DNA of 64,000 nt from Mimachlamys varia (taxonomy: Eukaryota > Mollusca > Bivalvia > Pectinida > Pectinidae). The position numbers were made by a program, and so were the translations under genes. Within the stretch, counting starts at the first letter, position 1. The number at the start of each line of letters is the position of its first letter. Location of the stretch: contig OX392533.1 in the NCBI GenBank assembly GCA_947623455.1, positions 35,136,729 to 35,200,728 on the forward strand, in the 5' to 3' direction. Shown one piece after another: positions 1-12,600 of the stretch. Under the pieces are notes generated by a model that did no database searches, was not told the DNA's origin, and worked only from the letters and a program-made list of their open reading frames with translations.

Positions 1-2745
1 TATATATATGTACATAACTTTTTAGTCTCCAAACAGTAGAAGAATACATTGTGTTCTTTCACTGTTGTACAATCATGGGCTATGGTGACCAGTAGAAAGG
101 AGAAAGATAGAAAAGAGGTGAAAAAAAGCATTTTAAGTACAGCGTTACATGCAAGCACACAAAAAATACTGTCAATTGTTGGCACACGAATGTATGATCT
201 AGACATGAATCATTAATCAAAATTGATATCATTCAAAATATAAATGAAATCTAAAACTATGAAAACACCCAATGATACGTCACGAAGTGACGCAAAACAA
301 ACTTGATGATGCCATTTCGATGCGGTGTGACGTCACAACCACTATTCACGTTACATCGTTGTTTATGTAAATATGGTAAAACTGATAGCGAGTAAATGAT
401 CAATAATGAAAACCAAACATGAATGATGACATAGCAATCAATGTTTATGTCATGTGCACGTGGAATTAAAAAAACCATTGAAAAAAGTATTTGTATTCAG
501 AAAATACTATCTGGATGTAATAAGATAATGGGTTCTAAATATAAAACATTGGCAACTTTCAAGCTAAACGTCATGTGTACAAATTTTGTAAAATGTTGAC
601 TGATGAAGGAAATATACGAGACCATTTAGACCACTTATGTGTTTGTCACTGGAAGTTGCGCAAATTAAACAAGTTACATTATTTTTGTTAGTATTTTTGA
701 TTGATGATGAAATGGTGGTATTGTTAACATAAAGCTGATTACTTATCTGTTACAAAGTACAGCATATTAATTGTTTTACTTCAGTTGATCCGTTAATTAA
801 TGTAATATTTATGTTGAATTAATTGCAGTGATCTTTGGTTATTTATTTAAATTTACCTCGTTAATCGACATAGAAACTATGTAAAATCGACCTTTAGCAA
901 AACGGATGACTTAATTCATATTCATTAAACTTCGAGACTGACGGGCTTATATGCGATAGTTTAGCTATGTTTCAAAACAAACTTCGAGATAACAAGTAAA
1001 GTATCTTGTATGAACAATATTCGAGGCTAAAGTTAAAGTTATATCTGATTGACTCCGTTTATCGCGATATATAAAAGACTGAATTCGAAATGAAAGGGAA
1101 ATCATATTCCATGATGTATAAAGCGAGATAAAACTGATTTGCATTAGTATATTTCGTTGGTGTAAAACATGAATAAATTAGATGAGTATATACAGTCAAA
1201 TGCATAGCCTCCCTCGGTCAAATTACTGACCAGGGTTAAAAAAAACTGATTTTATCCGATTCTCCATATGAAATGCAATGTTTATGTACAATGATTTAAG
1301 GCGCTGCTACAAACGATTGTCCATATAATACTCTTTTAGGAAATGCTGCATGATATGCTAAATTAACATGTTAATTAATAAGAATATGCTACCTCACATG
1401 TCGAAAAAAACCACGTTTAATTGTACTGAAAATATCAGATATTTCTGCAATAATGGTGCACTGTATCATTGCGAAAACACTTCTGTGTCAACGAATTACT
1501 TAATTTGAACATTCGTCGATCATTTTATCATACATTGTATTAAACCAAGTTACTCTCAAAATAGCTTTTGTAAATGATATTATGATAAACAAGGGTGCAT
1601 GTTTGTATGGTTTGTTAACATTAAAAAGCAATTTGTGTTTCAGTTTTATTCCTGCAGTCTTGTCTGTAGAATATGATGATACAATTATGTATATTAAAAT
1701 ACAATAATAAAAAAATCATATTTTCGACATTTACACTCTGAAGAAGAAGTTTTTCTTCTACGAAATTTGAAACAAAATTAACAGGTTAATTTCAACTCGG
1801 GTAGGTACAGAAAACTTGAAATATATTATAGGTAATTAGGCCTGTGGTTTCTAAACTATAATCAAACAGTAGAGGGAAACTAGAGCACCGATTCCGTTAA
1901 AGGAACACATCAAATTTAACACTCTTAGTCATCGTAAGCAAAAACATGGTAAAATTTACAATTATTTACAAGTTTCCAAGTGTCTGGTAAAAAAACCAAC
2001 TAACAGTGATTCGGACAAATTGAAAATACTGTTTTTCTTTTGTTAAACAACCAACATGAAATCATCTTATCGAACCAATTATATTCTATCAATATAATTG
2101 GCTTATAAATATATGAAAAATTCTAAAATTGAATAGAACCTCGTCACCCTAGTCTAAACCATTTCCGACAAAAATGCACATCACATTTACTTTATCTCAC
2201 TGATTCGACAATTTGCTTAACACGCTGAATCGTACTCTCAATTTTTTTTCATAATATATAGGGATTTAAGAAAGCATTTTTGTCGATGACATATTATTGT
2301 ATGTTTTAACATGCTATGCATTAAAGAAAGTAATATTTTGATGATGTTAACGGGCCAACGAATTTAGAAAATCAGGAATGATGAATGTTGATGGTGCATT
2401 GTATTTCATCAATGACCAGGAAAATAAATTAAGGGTGTATGCTACCATGCGTACTATGTCTTTACATCACAAATACCCTTTATCTCTCTATGCAATGTGA
2501 TATGCATTATAAGTCTTAGCAAGAAAGTATTTTAGATCTTTTAGCATAGTGCAGAGGGATAGATGCAAAAATCTTAGAGCAAGCCTTTCTCGCTGAAGTT
2601 TAACACTTGAGATGAGAATTCAAATATAGACTACCATCCCTTTTGTTCCGTGTTAGTCATAATTATAACGGAATAAGGAGAGATATCTAGCTCTGACCAC
2701 TCGTTAAGTCAGAAGGACGATGTTGCTTATATCATGACCAATTTG
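1..2745. other. AT-rich non-coding flank downstream of scratch
   Basis: No coding region is supported here; the open frames are short and have no recognisable product. Two small items stand out. One is a perfect cAMP-response-element palindrome, TGACGTCA, at 328-335. The other is a short perfect inverted repeat at 2075-2101 with 11-base arms (CCAATTATATT) around a 5-base loop. The rest is AT-rich sequence without obvious periodicity. Confidence 0.6.
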
Positions 2746-2976
2746 AAAAAAAAAAACTTTAGCTTATTTTGTTTTACGTCCTATTATCAGCCAGGGTCAT
2801 TTAAGCACATGCCAGGTTTTGGAGGTGGAGGAAAGCCGGAGTACCCGGAGAAAAGCCACCGACCTAAGGTCAGTACCTGGCAACTGGCCCATGTGGGATT
2901 CAAACTCGCAACCCAGAGGTGGAGGGCTAATAGCAGATTGTCGGGATACCTTAACCACTCCACCACCGCGGCTCCT
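2746..2976 (-). mobile_element. tRNA-derived SINE (Leu/Ser-like head), minus strand
   Basis: Read on the minus strand, the element opens with a tRNA-like head. It has an A-box-like segment (GTGGAGTGGTTAAGG) and a B-box-like segment (GAGTTTGAATCCC), as in a type-2 tRNA with a long variable arm. A body follows with the words CTCCGGGTACTCCGG and TTTCCTCCACC, ending in an AAAACAAAATAAG-like tail beside an A/T run. A sister copy lies at 61021-61246 on the plus strand. The head is too diverged and too long to be a functional tRNA gene. The open frames crossing it are incidental. Confidence 0.8.
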
Positions 2977-3871
2977 AATTAAACAATGGCTTAAAATTTA
3001 CATTTCATATTTTACAGTAATTCAAGGATTGTTTAAGTCGGTTAAGGATACGAAAGAGATACAATTCGTATGACGAGGTTCTACCAACTTAGACTAACTC
3101 TACAAAACATGCATACATTTGATTGCACTTGTGGGTTTGTGTCAATAACTATACATAATACTGACTAGACATAATAATACACTCATCTCCAAAAGTAGAC
3201 TAGATGGGATTAATAACATCAACGTATAATAAGATTTCACGACTGTCACCGTCAATCACTTCCAACAAATACGTAGACTAGTAGGGGGAATAACACACCA
3301 ATAAATATAACGTGTCCGTATCAAAATGCTTAAATGGGATTCCGTAAGAAAATAGAAAATACAAAAATTGTGATTTCGATTAAGGGGTTAAGGGGCACTG
3401 GTTGGTTACATACTGATATCTGTTATCACAAGTTCTGGCACTACTGGCGGTTAGGAAGGTGAATGGTCACTAATGAATTGGGGCAAAACATATTTATACA
3501 TCTACAAAAAGTCGTTGGTGTCAAATGTCTATGAATACAAATCCAAGTTTGAGTTTGTGTTTATAAGTTATGAAACATACGTCGTTCAGCTGATTAATAC
3601 CGCCGTTTAGATATCGTCTGTAGCGGTGTCACTATTTCACATGCTAAACAACAACTGTGCATACTGGAGACCTGCGTGTAAAGTTGAGGTCTATTCGATT
3701 CGTTTCCCCGCTGACACCGTCCTCAGTGACATATTAGTCTTTGTTACACGAGGTGTGAGTAATACTCTTAGAGTCATAAGTACTCATTTCTCACGCGAGG
3801 AACTTTTGGTTAAATCAATCGAGAGATGATTCATTGCACAAACCGAACATTATCCTGTCCCATCGCCATCA
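2977..3871 (-). other. 3' flank / probable 3' UTR of scratch
   Basis: This lies immediately downstream of the scratch stop codon on the minus strand, so the 3' UTR should begin here. I could not find a canonical AATAAA or ATTAAA on the minus strand in these 900 bases. Only TATAAA-like variants occur, around 3491-3499 and near 3550. The transcript end is therefore undetermined. No other gene is visible. Confidence 0.4.
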
Positions 3872-4644
3872 TTACGAAAAGTTCAAACTCTCGGGAGAGA
3901 GACTATGTTTCATCATATCTATAGTAGATTCTGAACCCTCCTTTATACAAGCTGATTCGTAATGTTTATTAAGATACGATTTTAAGGCAAACGACTTGTT
4001 GCATCTCTTACAAGTATAATGTTTGAAAGCCGAATGCGTTTGCATATGTGCACGTAGATTGGAGCGGTCTGCAAACGCCTTCCCACAGTGAGCGCATCCG
4101 TACGGTTTCTCTCCCGTGTGAGATCGTTTATGGCCATGCAGTAACCACGGTCTGGAGAAACTCTTCCCACATATGTCGCATCGATGTTTGAGTTCGTGTG
4201 TTAGAATATGCATAGACAATGCCGGCATGCTGACGTACACTTTGTCACAGTAGGGGCACTTCTTAGCCAGCTGACTGTCTAGACTCCGGTGTGTTTGCTT
4301 GTGGCGGGAGAGGTTTGAAGACGTTGCGTAATCTTTCCCGCACTCATTACACGTGTAGCGCTGCTTGCTGACTTTTTCAGGAATGCCGAACGCATTTTTA
4401 CGTCGCGATCGTCCGTCGCTTATGAAGAACGCGTCATAGGTGTATCCGATGGTTACACTTCTATTAAGTTGTTCAAGATTGTTTTTGTTTCGGTCAGGAC
4501 TAAGGTCAAGAACTGGACACTCTTCCTCATGCACGTCCTCAAACTGGATCTCTACATGAGCCGCTGGAGGTTGTGGTTTTTCTTCGATCTCAGCAACGGA
4601 TGCATTCACCGGAAGTGACGGTACTATCAAGTCGCTTATATAAC
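3872..4644 (-). CDS. scrt: Scratch-family zinc-finger repressor, exon 2 (zinc fingers)
   Basis: This is the last coding exon of a Scratch (Snail superfamily) transcription factor, a nuclear E-box-binding repressor known in animals for neural expression. The exon starts after a long T-rich tract ending in AG. Its first two bases complete a glycine codon begun in exon 1. It encodes residues 55-311: an acidic linker, a Scratch-typical box (DAFFISDGRSRRK, about residues 125-137) and five fingers. Zinc ligands are C153/C156/H169/H173, C184/C187/H200/H204, C210/C213/H226/H230, C238/C241/H254/H258 and a final C2HC finger C266/C269/H282/C287. The words TYATSSNLSRHKQTH-like, KVYVSMPA and FALKSYLNKHYESAC identify Scratch rather than Snail. 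The frame runs to TAA at 3872-3874 without a break. All ligands are present, so the gene looks functional. Confidence 0.96.
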
Positions 4645-5569
4645 CTAAAAACGTAAAAAAAAATAATGAATTTACATTAAAACCGTGATATCATAGAAAA
4701 GCATGTTAAATATTTTATAAATACCAATATGATGTTTTAAGACATGGGCTTCTTTGTTACTGAAATCAAAAAGTTATGTTTACACAAACACCTCCTAGAT
4801 AAATATGTTGATGAAAAAGATCAGGTAAATTTTATTTCTTTTTTTTTATTTATTTTGAAATCGAATTCGAACATGGCATTCGAATTATGTTTCTCATCAT
4901 TTTATGACTGAATATATAGACACTGTCGATCTTAAATAACCTCTTTGTCATTATATTGAAAGAACATATATCAAACAGCATTTGCAGAGAAAATAAGGAA
5001 TAAAAATTGTCTACCAATTACAGAATAATATGTTTTAATAAACCAATTAAAGGTTTGTTTAACAAACAATATTTTCTTATATCAAATGAGAGTATTTGAA
5101 GGTCACTGATTTGGTGTTATGAAAGTCAAAGGAATCACACATTGAATACAATAAAGAGTAAATGAAGATTATTAAAAGGAGTTTGCTAAGTTCTGAGTTG
5201 AGGTTGATCGTATTCGCTCTAGTCCACACCATCTCTCAAATATGTGGAAATAATCATCGCTGAAGGAATATAAATAAACAATCGTAAACCAATCTTTTAT
5301 ATAACTTTGAACTGATTTTTAATATGGGATTAAATCATTTCTAAAAAGAAACATACAACCATCACCATGCTTTTTCTTTCAAAATTATAAAAGTGAAATA
5401 AAATACATAAAATCAACAACAATGTTTTGAGAGTAATAGTCAACTTGGTAAATCAGGCCAGGATTCGAAGTATGGCGCTAAGAACACAAAATATTATACT
5501 TTTAACCTAGTGATAAGTGGTAGGTGCACGGTCAAAGCGAGATGCAGTTATATCTAAAAATACTGGAGA

Positions 5570-5965
5570 CCCATACACACAACAGTCTTTCCTTAACTTT
5601 TTTTGATATCAGTTATATCTTTAAAATAAAAATAAAAATTGTATATATGGGAGCACCCATTCACAATGCTGTCTTTCCTTAATTTCTTAATTGATTTTAT
5701 TTGATCTTTCTCACCCATTGGTCAGGTATAGGTGTCTTGCCACGTAAACTACAGTTTAGCCAAAAACAAAATTCAAGAAAGAATATTGTATAAATGTGAT
5801 CATCCATCCACATTGTAGTCTTTCCTTAATTTCTTCATGGATATCAGTTTATTTTTCTCTTACCCATCGGTCAGTGGTATGGGTATTGCCAAGATAGCCA
5901 AAATTCAAGAAAGAATATTGCAGTCTTTCCTTTATTTCTTCACGGATATTAGTTAAGACTTTTAA
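5570..5965. repeat. degenerate tandem repeat with CAGTCTTTCCTTAATTTCTT core
   Basis: The phrase GTCTTTCCTTAATTTCTT recurs about four times, at about 5582, 5670, 5815 and 5922. Other shared pieces occur between copies, such as ATTCAAGAAAGAATATTG, CACCCATNGGTCAG and GGATATCAGTT. The spacing is irregular (about 88, 146 and 106 bases), so this is an old, decayed minisatellite within the scratch intron. Confidence 0.55.
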
Positions 5966-7035
5966 ACAAATTGATTGGCGGTAATTGATTCGCTACGTGG
6001 AACCACAGTAATATCTAACACCAATGCCTATTAAACGTATAGGTAAATTTCTAGCATTTCTCTGATGCGCTAGGACAGACATCCTTACCCATTGTAACAC
6101 TAAGCCTGTAATGAAGGCCCATTTGATAGACGCAAACATGCATTTTACAGACAAGCTAAATTGATCGCAATTTGATCTGCTGATCAGTGTGACAATGTAG
6201 TTGTTGTTCAGACAATGATAACGTGCATCAATAAGCACAAATGATCCTGTCATCTAGTTCACATAATTTATTCATATTTACTTCTATTTACCATTAGTCA
6301 AATCTACCAACAGCCAAACAGATTAAGTGATGAAATGAGTGGGTGTCAGCTACGACAAACAACCATATGTTAAATGTTGATTGTATTTAAGCTTTAAATT
6401 TCGTTCGTGTTAACGTTTTAATTTTTGTTTGTGTTAAAATTTTATTTTTTGTGTGAGTTTATTTTTATTTTTTTAAGGATCCTTGTTCCAGTCCTCGTAA
6501 ACACTAGCAAGCACAATCAAAAGATTTTATACAATATATTTCTCTAACCTAATTTCAGTTTAAATATGACATGCAATCATTGATTAGGCACATATAGTTT
6601 CAATTAGTTACAGCCACATATTTATTGTAAATGGAGTTCAGGTGTTCGAAACCCATCTTAACCTCATAACATCGTTATTCTCAGAACACTAGTTTAGAGT
6701 ATTTTTTATCATTTCAATCCAACTTTAAAAAAATATATATATGTTTTGCAAGGCATGGTTTTCTTAGAAATCACAATTCCAATTTATTGCTGCTGTAGCG
6801 CAAGTTGTCACTTATAATTAGTTGTCTTTCAATGAACACATCATTTTCAAGCATGTCTTCCGTAAGAATATTTATTTGGATTTATTGTAAATAAAGATAT
6901 TCGTTTATACGACCATTACTTACTAAATTGCCTATAAGTAAAACCATATGCAATACGTTTTGTTATAGACGCAGTCTAAACATGACCAATATGCGAGATT
7001 TCAAAACTCCAGGAAGACCTTAGCAAAACAAATAT

Positions 7036-7130
7036 GTTTGCACCTATAAAATCTTGTAAAACAGCATGCCGAAAATCAACCCTCTGTACCATACAGCATT
7101 GATGCTAGGGACAATAAAAGGGCCAGCAAA
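7036..7130 (-). repeat. remnant of hammerhead element, ribozyme core deleted
   Basis: Homology to the other copies is clear on both sides: GCACCT, ACAGCATGCCGAAAAT and CTGTACCATACAGC on one side, and GATGCTAGGGAC and AAGGGCC on the other. The central segment with stem II and both catalytic boxes is missing, leaving only stem I and stem III remnants. It lies in the scratch intron in the same orientation as the gene. Confidence 0.6.
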
Positions 7131-9944
7131 TTTACTGATTGCATTCTTACAAATCTGAAGCATTTTTCCAGAAATCAAGCATATCAATTATTATGGTATT
7201 ATATTTTAAGAAAAGAAAACATATGTTTCCTAGAAGCCCCTCTGCAGAGGAAGTATATCATGAGAGCTACTTAAAATGTCTTTGTTGATCGTATCATTGA
7301 AAAGTACAATTAAGATATCGACCTCTTCAGTGTAAAATAAGGGAATCTTAAACATGACAGCAACACTTAGATATAACAAGCAATGACAGTGAAGATACTA
7401 ATTTCTCAGTGCCTCCTTTTGCCCTTATTGCACTATGCAGTAGGTTAGTTTTATTTTTATCATATGATAACACATTTTATAGCAAGCAATTACGTTAACA
7501 GGTGAATTCGATACACTGAAGCATTGTTAGCTTTACATGTCTTTATATAATTGTATACCTACCTTCTTAATATTTTTCATTTCTTTTCAAAACCAAACAT
7601 GAAAACAAGGTATATGTTTAGTTTATTCAATGATATAAGGCATTGTTTTCAAAACACTGAAGATAATAATGTACCAACTAAACAAAACACGGAACGAAAT
7701 TTCACAGTTAAGCTGACGGTACTGTATAAGATAAACTCATGATGTCAATGCATCAAAGATTTATTTACTCAAGTCTAGTCTTGTTACCATTGCAATCACT
7801 TTTAAATCAACAAAGTGCAACACAAATTAACGTTTTATCAAATATTCCTTTATAAGGCTGCATTACATCTTCCTACTTTCATTTTCTAATGTAATCACAC
7901 TGACATCTCATTCACAGTCATGCGTCCCTCATGGATTTTTCATTCCCAGTGTTAGACGCTGAAACAGCGTAATTCAGACGGTATCATTAACATCTGGCTC
8001 GCAACGAATACATAAAATAATATGATACCTTAGCGCAAATGGAGATCCGTTGTTAGTTCAATACGGCAACATCGTAATTTGTTCGTGTTTTTGTGAGAGC
8101 AATGACCAGTGAATTCTATATACTCTTGGATCTAAACTCGTGTGTTTGCAAAAACCATCGCAAAACTATCTGTACATATATACATTAACTCTTAGTGGAA
8201 AAATTAAATAAAGATCACTTCCCTGAGGCTCAATTATCAATAATTTGCACGGGCTGCATATTTTTCAGATCCAAAATGATGTCATCTGACACATTCTGCT
8301 AGGCCTACTAGACAGAAATAAACGAAAGTGATAACTTTTAGACGTGTGTGTATTCAACCATGAAATGAGACAGACTTATCTACCACCATCGTGCTTCGGA
8401 TTTGGAGGCGTGACCAACGGAATCACTGGACCGTGAAATCGTCCATCTTCCAATAATTGTTGAACTTTAATTCTAAAGTATAATTTACTTGATTACCATG
8501 AAAGGAATGGCGATCTGTTCCACCAGCTTAAACTGTAAATCAAGTAATATTTTCACGATTCACCTTAACATTATGAAAAATTAATTATAAAAAGAAAGTG
8601 ACCATTAGTAAAAGTAAAATGACCGCCCATCATGAACATAAGAGAGATTTATATAATTATCGAAATTTTGAACGAAATTTAATTCGTGAGTTTAAGTTTA
8701 AGTCATGCAAAGCTAACAATGCGTTTTAATTACTATTTACAATACAAGTGCCTCGGGTGGTCTTTTTTTTGTAGTTTGTGATCATTTTTCAGCGATAAAA
8801 TTTCTTAGTGATAATATGACTTAACCATCAGTTAAATTAAATAGGAGTGGTTTTTCAATTTTTCAGTATTAGCAACCATAACCAATTTTTCCTGTGGTGT
8901 AGAACCCTGCTAGTAATATTCGAACAGAATGTAAGAGCAGATGGCGCATGGCACCAAGAGATTTGAACGGAGGCGACGGGACAACTTAACATTGTTGATT
9001 CGAGAGGTCACATATTTTACCTATACCGAGTTCATTTTAATTACCCATGCAGGGTGCAGTTTAGAATTCAAAATAAGCTATTGGGTCAACAAGTTTTGAC
9101 TTGTCCGACACTGTTTGTTGAATAAATCGAAACAAATGAAAGTGAAAATTATGGGCGGGTTCGTTAGAGCCTAGTTAGCTTACTGTGTGATGATGAAAAT
9201 AAATAATAATAATAAATAACAAAATAGATATCAATAGATTCCTGAGTACGATTAGTTATATTCATATATTTATATTAACGTTATGAGTTAAGATTCAGAA
9301 TTGAAATTCAAATATTTTGTGAACTACTAGATTAAATATATACTTATTGAATAATTGTTCGTTCTGTGACGCAAAATTAGTAGTAGGCGGTTTATGCTTC
9401 AAATATAATGCATTTATATTGCCTAAGACTTGCACAACATTCACAAGAAAACTTACTTTTCTTCATAATGCAAGATAGCAAAAGAATTATCAAATCAGAA
9501 CTTTGAGTTTGAAGGGAGAAAAAAATGTTACCGATTTGAATCCCATGTATATTGCAATGTGTGTAAATATGATGTTTAATTTAAAAGCCTTGTTTGCATC
9601 ACCTTAATGAATATGCTGCGTGTTACAATTGTAATTACGAATGTTGCAACTTGATGCTATCTGTGAATTAAATTTAATTTACATAGAAAGAAACCAGATG
9701 CTTTATACCATACAAATGTGCGCGTAAATATGTTTTTTGATTGAATTGAATTTATTGAGCTTCACTTAAAATGTCCATCATTGCGAGATTTTGACGTGGT
9801 TGGATGTATCACATGACTTACAAAACATATCTAAATATTATTTTTGACGACTTTAACGAGAAAACGAGATATTTTAAACATAAATTTCTTTATTTCATCC
9901 AAAGGCCTAATGTATATAAAATAAAGAAAGTTTCTTTGTAAACA

Positions 9945-10005
9945 TTTTCTTCAGGTTAGAAAGTATGATTTTTGTAAAGATTATTTAACACAACCAATAA
10001 ATGTT
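9945..10005 (+). repeat. fragment of dispersed repeat shared with 23505-23590
   Basis: The words TTTTGTAAAGATTATTT and ACACAACCAA appear here in the same order and spacing as in the left arm of the palindrome at 23522-23586, preceded in both by a TTCTTCWGG-like stretch. A shared dispersed element is the simplest explanation. No coding content is seen. Confidence 0.5.
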
Positions 10006-11310
10006 TTTATGTGACGTTTCAATGGCTAGTACCATATCTGTCCCTTCCTGTCACCTTCATTAGACAAATGACCAGTAAAGCGTATACACACAAATTTTCC
10101 TTGCAACTCAGTTAAGGATATAATTGTTATTACTTTGCAACCGAAATTCGGATGCTAACTCAACTTTTCGTATCAATATGAGTGAAACGGTTTAACATAA
10201 CAGGGTCAACGTACTTAACAAAAAAAAATGAACATTTTTGCTTGAAACTGAATAAATTTTGATAATTGTGCAACGCCGAAAGTCACGAAGAAAGCCATGA
10301 ACTAGTTCCCAGAACGAGACAGAATCGCGTTCCTTGCAACCAAGACATACGACCGCTGCTCATTTTAACAACCTCGTTAAAACCCCCTCGTGGGTAATGA
10401 AAAGTCCTGAAATGTCGAGAGGAAGAAAACGACCGGCTACCATATGACAACATGGAATATTTGTCATCATCTTGACAACGATAGACTGACTGATTTATCC
10501 GTACTTGAAGACTTCCAAGGACAATTATTCCGTCTGCACGTGCGTCCATTCCTCAATTTTCGTCGTTGGTCATAGTATTGCACAGATCATCTTGTGCTTT
10601 TAATCCACACGATTGGTCATACATTTTAATTAAGCACTCTGTTTAGTATGCTCTGTATTAATCAGACATATCTAGTTACTTCTAGAACAGTAATTTTCCT
10701 AATATTTAATTAGCATAATGAAAAAACTAGCCATAACATAAAGATACCTTAATCTACATTTATCGGGTAATGTTGTTATTACGTTTTAGTTGATAGGCCT
10801 AAAATTACAACCAATATGTATTAAATGGACATAAAAAATACAACTTCATTGACAATTATGAGACCGTACGTTGGGTTAACATATAATAGACAATCTTACA
10901 AATTAATCTTCCGATTTCTCTTTCATTTCTGTGTTACCAGCTGTCAAATATATAGCTACATTTTAAACGATTTCGAGAAATATAGACATGGTTGAAATGG
11001 TTTTTCACATACATTTCACATTTCACATTGCAATTGTTTAGATTATGGAAAATGTATTAGTCTTTGATTCGGTCATTCAACAATTTGTTCTCCTGAATTT
11101 TTTTGAACATTTCGTCAAGATATTGAAAATCATATGTATATTTAATCTATACTAATTCTTGAATGATTTGATATTTATTTACCGCATTAAATAATCGTAA
11201 TACACCCAATCACAATTTGTGTCATATAACAACTACGATGTGTGCCTATCCTTTTCTTGTATCACCAATTAAACAAACACCAAACAACTTGTCCCTCAAC
11301 TGTTAATTGA

Positions 11311-11526
11311 AAGATGACGTAACACACACATATGCTGCACCTTTTAAATTGAGTAATAGATAAAGTATGCCGAAAATGAATTAAACTGCACCATACAGCT
11401 GGTTCGTCCTCTTAGGACTCTTCAGTGATGCTAGGGGCCAAAAGGTTGGAATCTAAAATTTCTAAATTAATGTAGAAGCAGAAGGGCCAGTTGTGTAAAA
11501 CTCTTTAATTTATGAATTTAGAAGTA
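11311..11526 (-). mobile_element. hammerhead-ribozyme element, copy A (scratch intron, sense)
   Basis: This dispersed element of about 215 bp recurs at 14393, 23155 and 25018. On the minus strand it opens near TTCTAAATTCATAAATTAA and runs through GGCCCTTCTGCTTCTACATTA. It then has the ribozyme, GGCATACTTTATCTATTACT, GGTGCAGCAT and TGTGTTACGTCATCTTTC. It has no open frame and no obvious terminal repeats. Non-autonomous elements with one hammerhead fit the retrozyme or Penelope-associated classes known from animals, but the class here is inferred. Confidence 0.75.
11388..11431 (-). ncRNA. hammerhead ribozyme, copy A (box mutated)
   Basis: On the minus strand it shows stem I (GCATCA pairing with TGGTGC, one G-U pair), the first catalytic box CTGAAGA, stem II GTCC/GGAC closing a 5-base loop, the second box as GAACC instead of GAAAC, a very short self-complementary stem III (CAGCTG) and the cleavage triplet GTA. 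The GAAAC to GAACC change breaks the A15.1-U16.1 pair, so this copy is probably slow or inactive. The fold is inferred by eye. Confidence 0.7.
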
Positions 11527-12484
11527 AAATTAAACTAGTTCTGAATAATTTCAAGTCTTGTACTACGAAAATGTGTATATTATGTAACGTGCCCCTACTC
11601 AAATGAGATTAACTGTGGCCATGAAGGCAAAGTTAATGTTTTAGCATATGAAAGGATTTTACAAAAGACAAATAGGAGAATAGCATCTATATTATTAAGA
11701 ATAAATAGGATACCGTCGAGCCAAATAACATATAAATAAACATAACTACTATTATAATCCTATTATTTTTATAGTAAGTTAAAAAAATCATTTGCATAGT
11801 TTGTCTTGTTATATTCTACATTTCTACTAAATCCTTTTCATTCAGCCATTGTAGAAAAGAAAACACAGACAGCTAGTCCAAACAAGTATCGTCTCGTCGT
11901 AAATACGAAATTCGATAATAATTGATTTATCTGGCCACTCGTGAGTGCACTGCCGATTTACTACAGGGGCTGAAAACAGTGTCTTCTATGTCGACGAGGT
12001 TAAATCAATTAGTCGTACATTATGACACTGTTCGATTCAGCAACAGCCACGGGATCGTGTCAACACTAGGTTACAACAAGTAGCCACCATATTCCTCAAA
12101 CACTTGTTCTTTAATTAAATAGTTATTATAACGGTTCTAGGGCTAACACCGTTATCAGAACTGTTGGTAATTTGACGGGATACAACTTGCATTCTGGTTG
12201 AAAAATATTCATACCTAAAATGTATTCAGTGGGTTTATGTTACGAGGTACAATGAAATAGCTGATTTGTTTGTGGTAATTATTAGAATCTAAGACTGAAT
12301 CAGTTATCTGTAGTTGAAATCAAAATGACATACCTCAGAAAGATTACAGTATAATTATATAAAAGCCAAACGTTTTTCTGATTTGGACATGTGAAAAGTG
12401 TAATTTACTCAAATAGATTAATATCATACCGTTTGGATTCATAATGTGTTAGCTAACAAAATTTTTGTCACTTTTATTTTAACA

Positions 12485-12600
12485 TAATTGTGATTCACAT
12501 TTTTACATAATTGTGATTCAAATTTTAACAAAATTGTGATTCACATTTTTTTCAAAATTGTCATTCACATTTTTTTCAAAATTGTCATTCACATTTTATC
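12485..12600 (+). repeat. 24-26 bp tandem repeat
   Basis: About five units of AAAATTGTSATTCACATTTTT follow head to tail, with small length differences. The unit is in the scratch intron. The short open frame it creates (repeated IHIFFKIV) is an artefact of the repeat. Confidence 0.75.

Noticed and set aside
3982..4170. Open frame inside the zinc-finger exon in another phase
   Set aside because: Shadow of the scratch coding sequence; the real frame has all zinc ligands.
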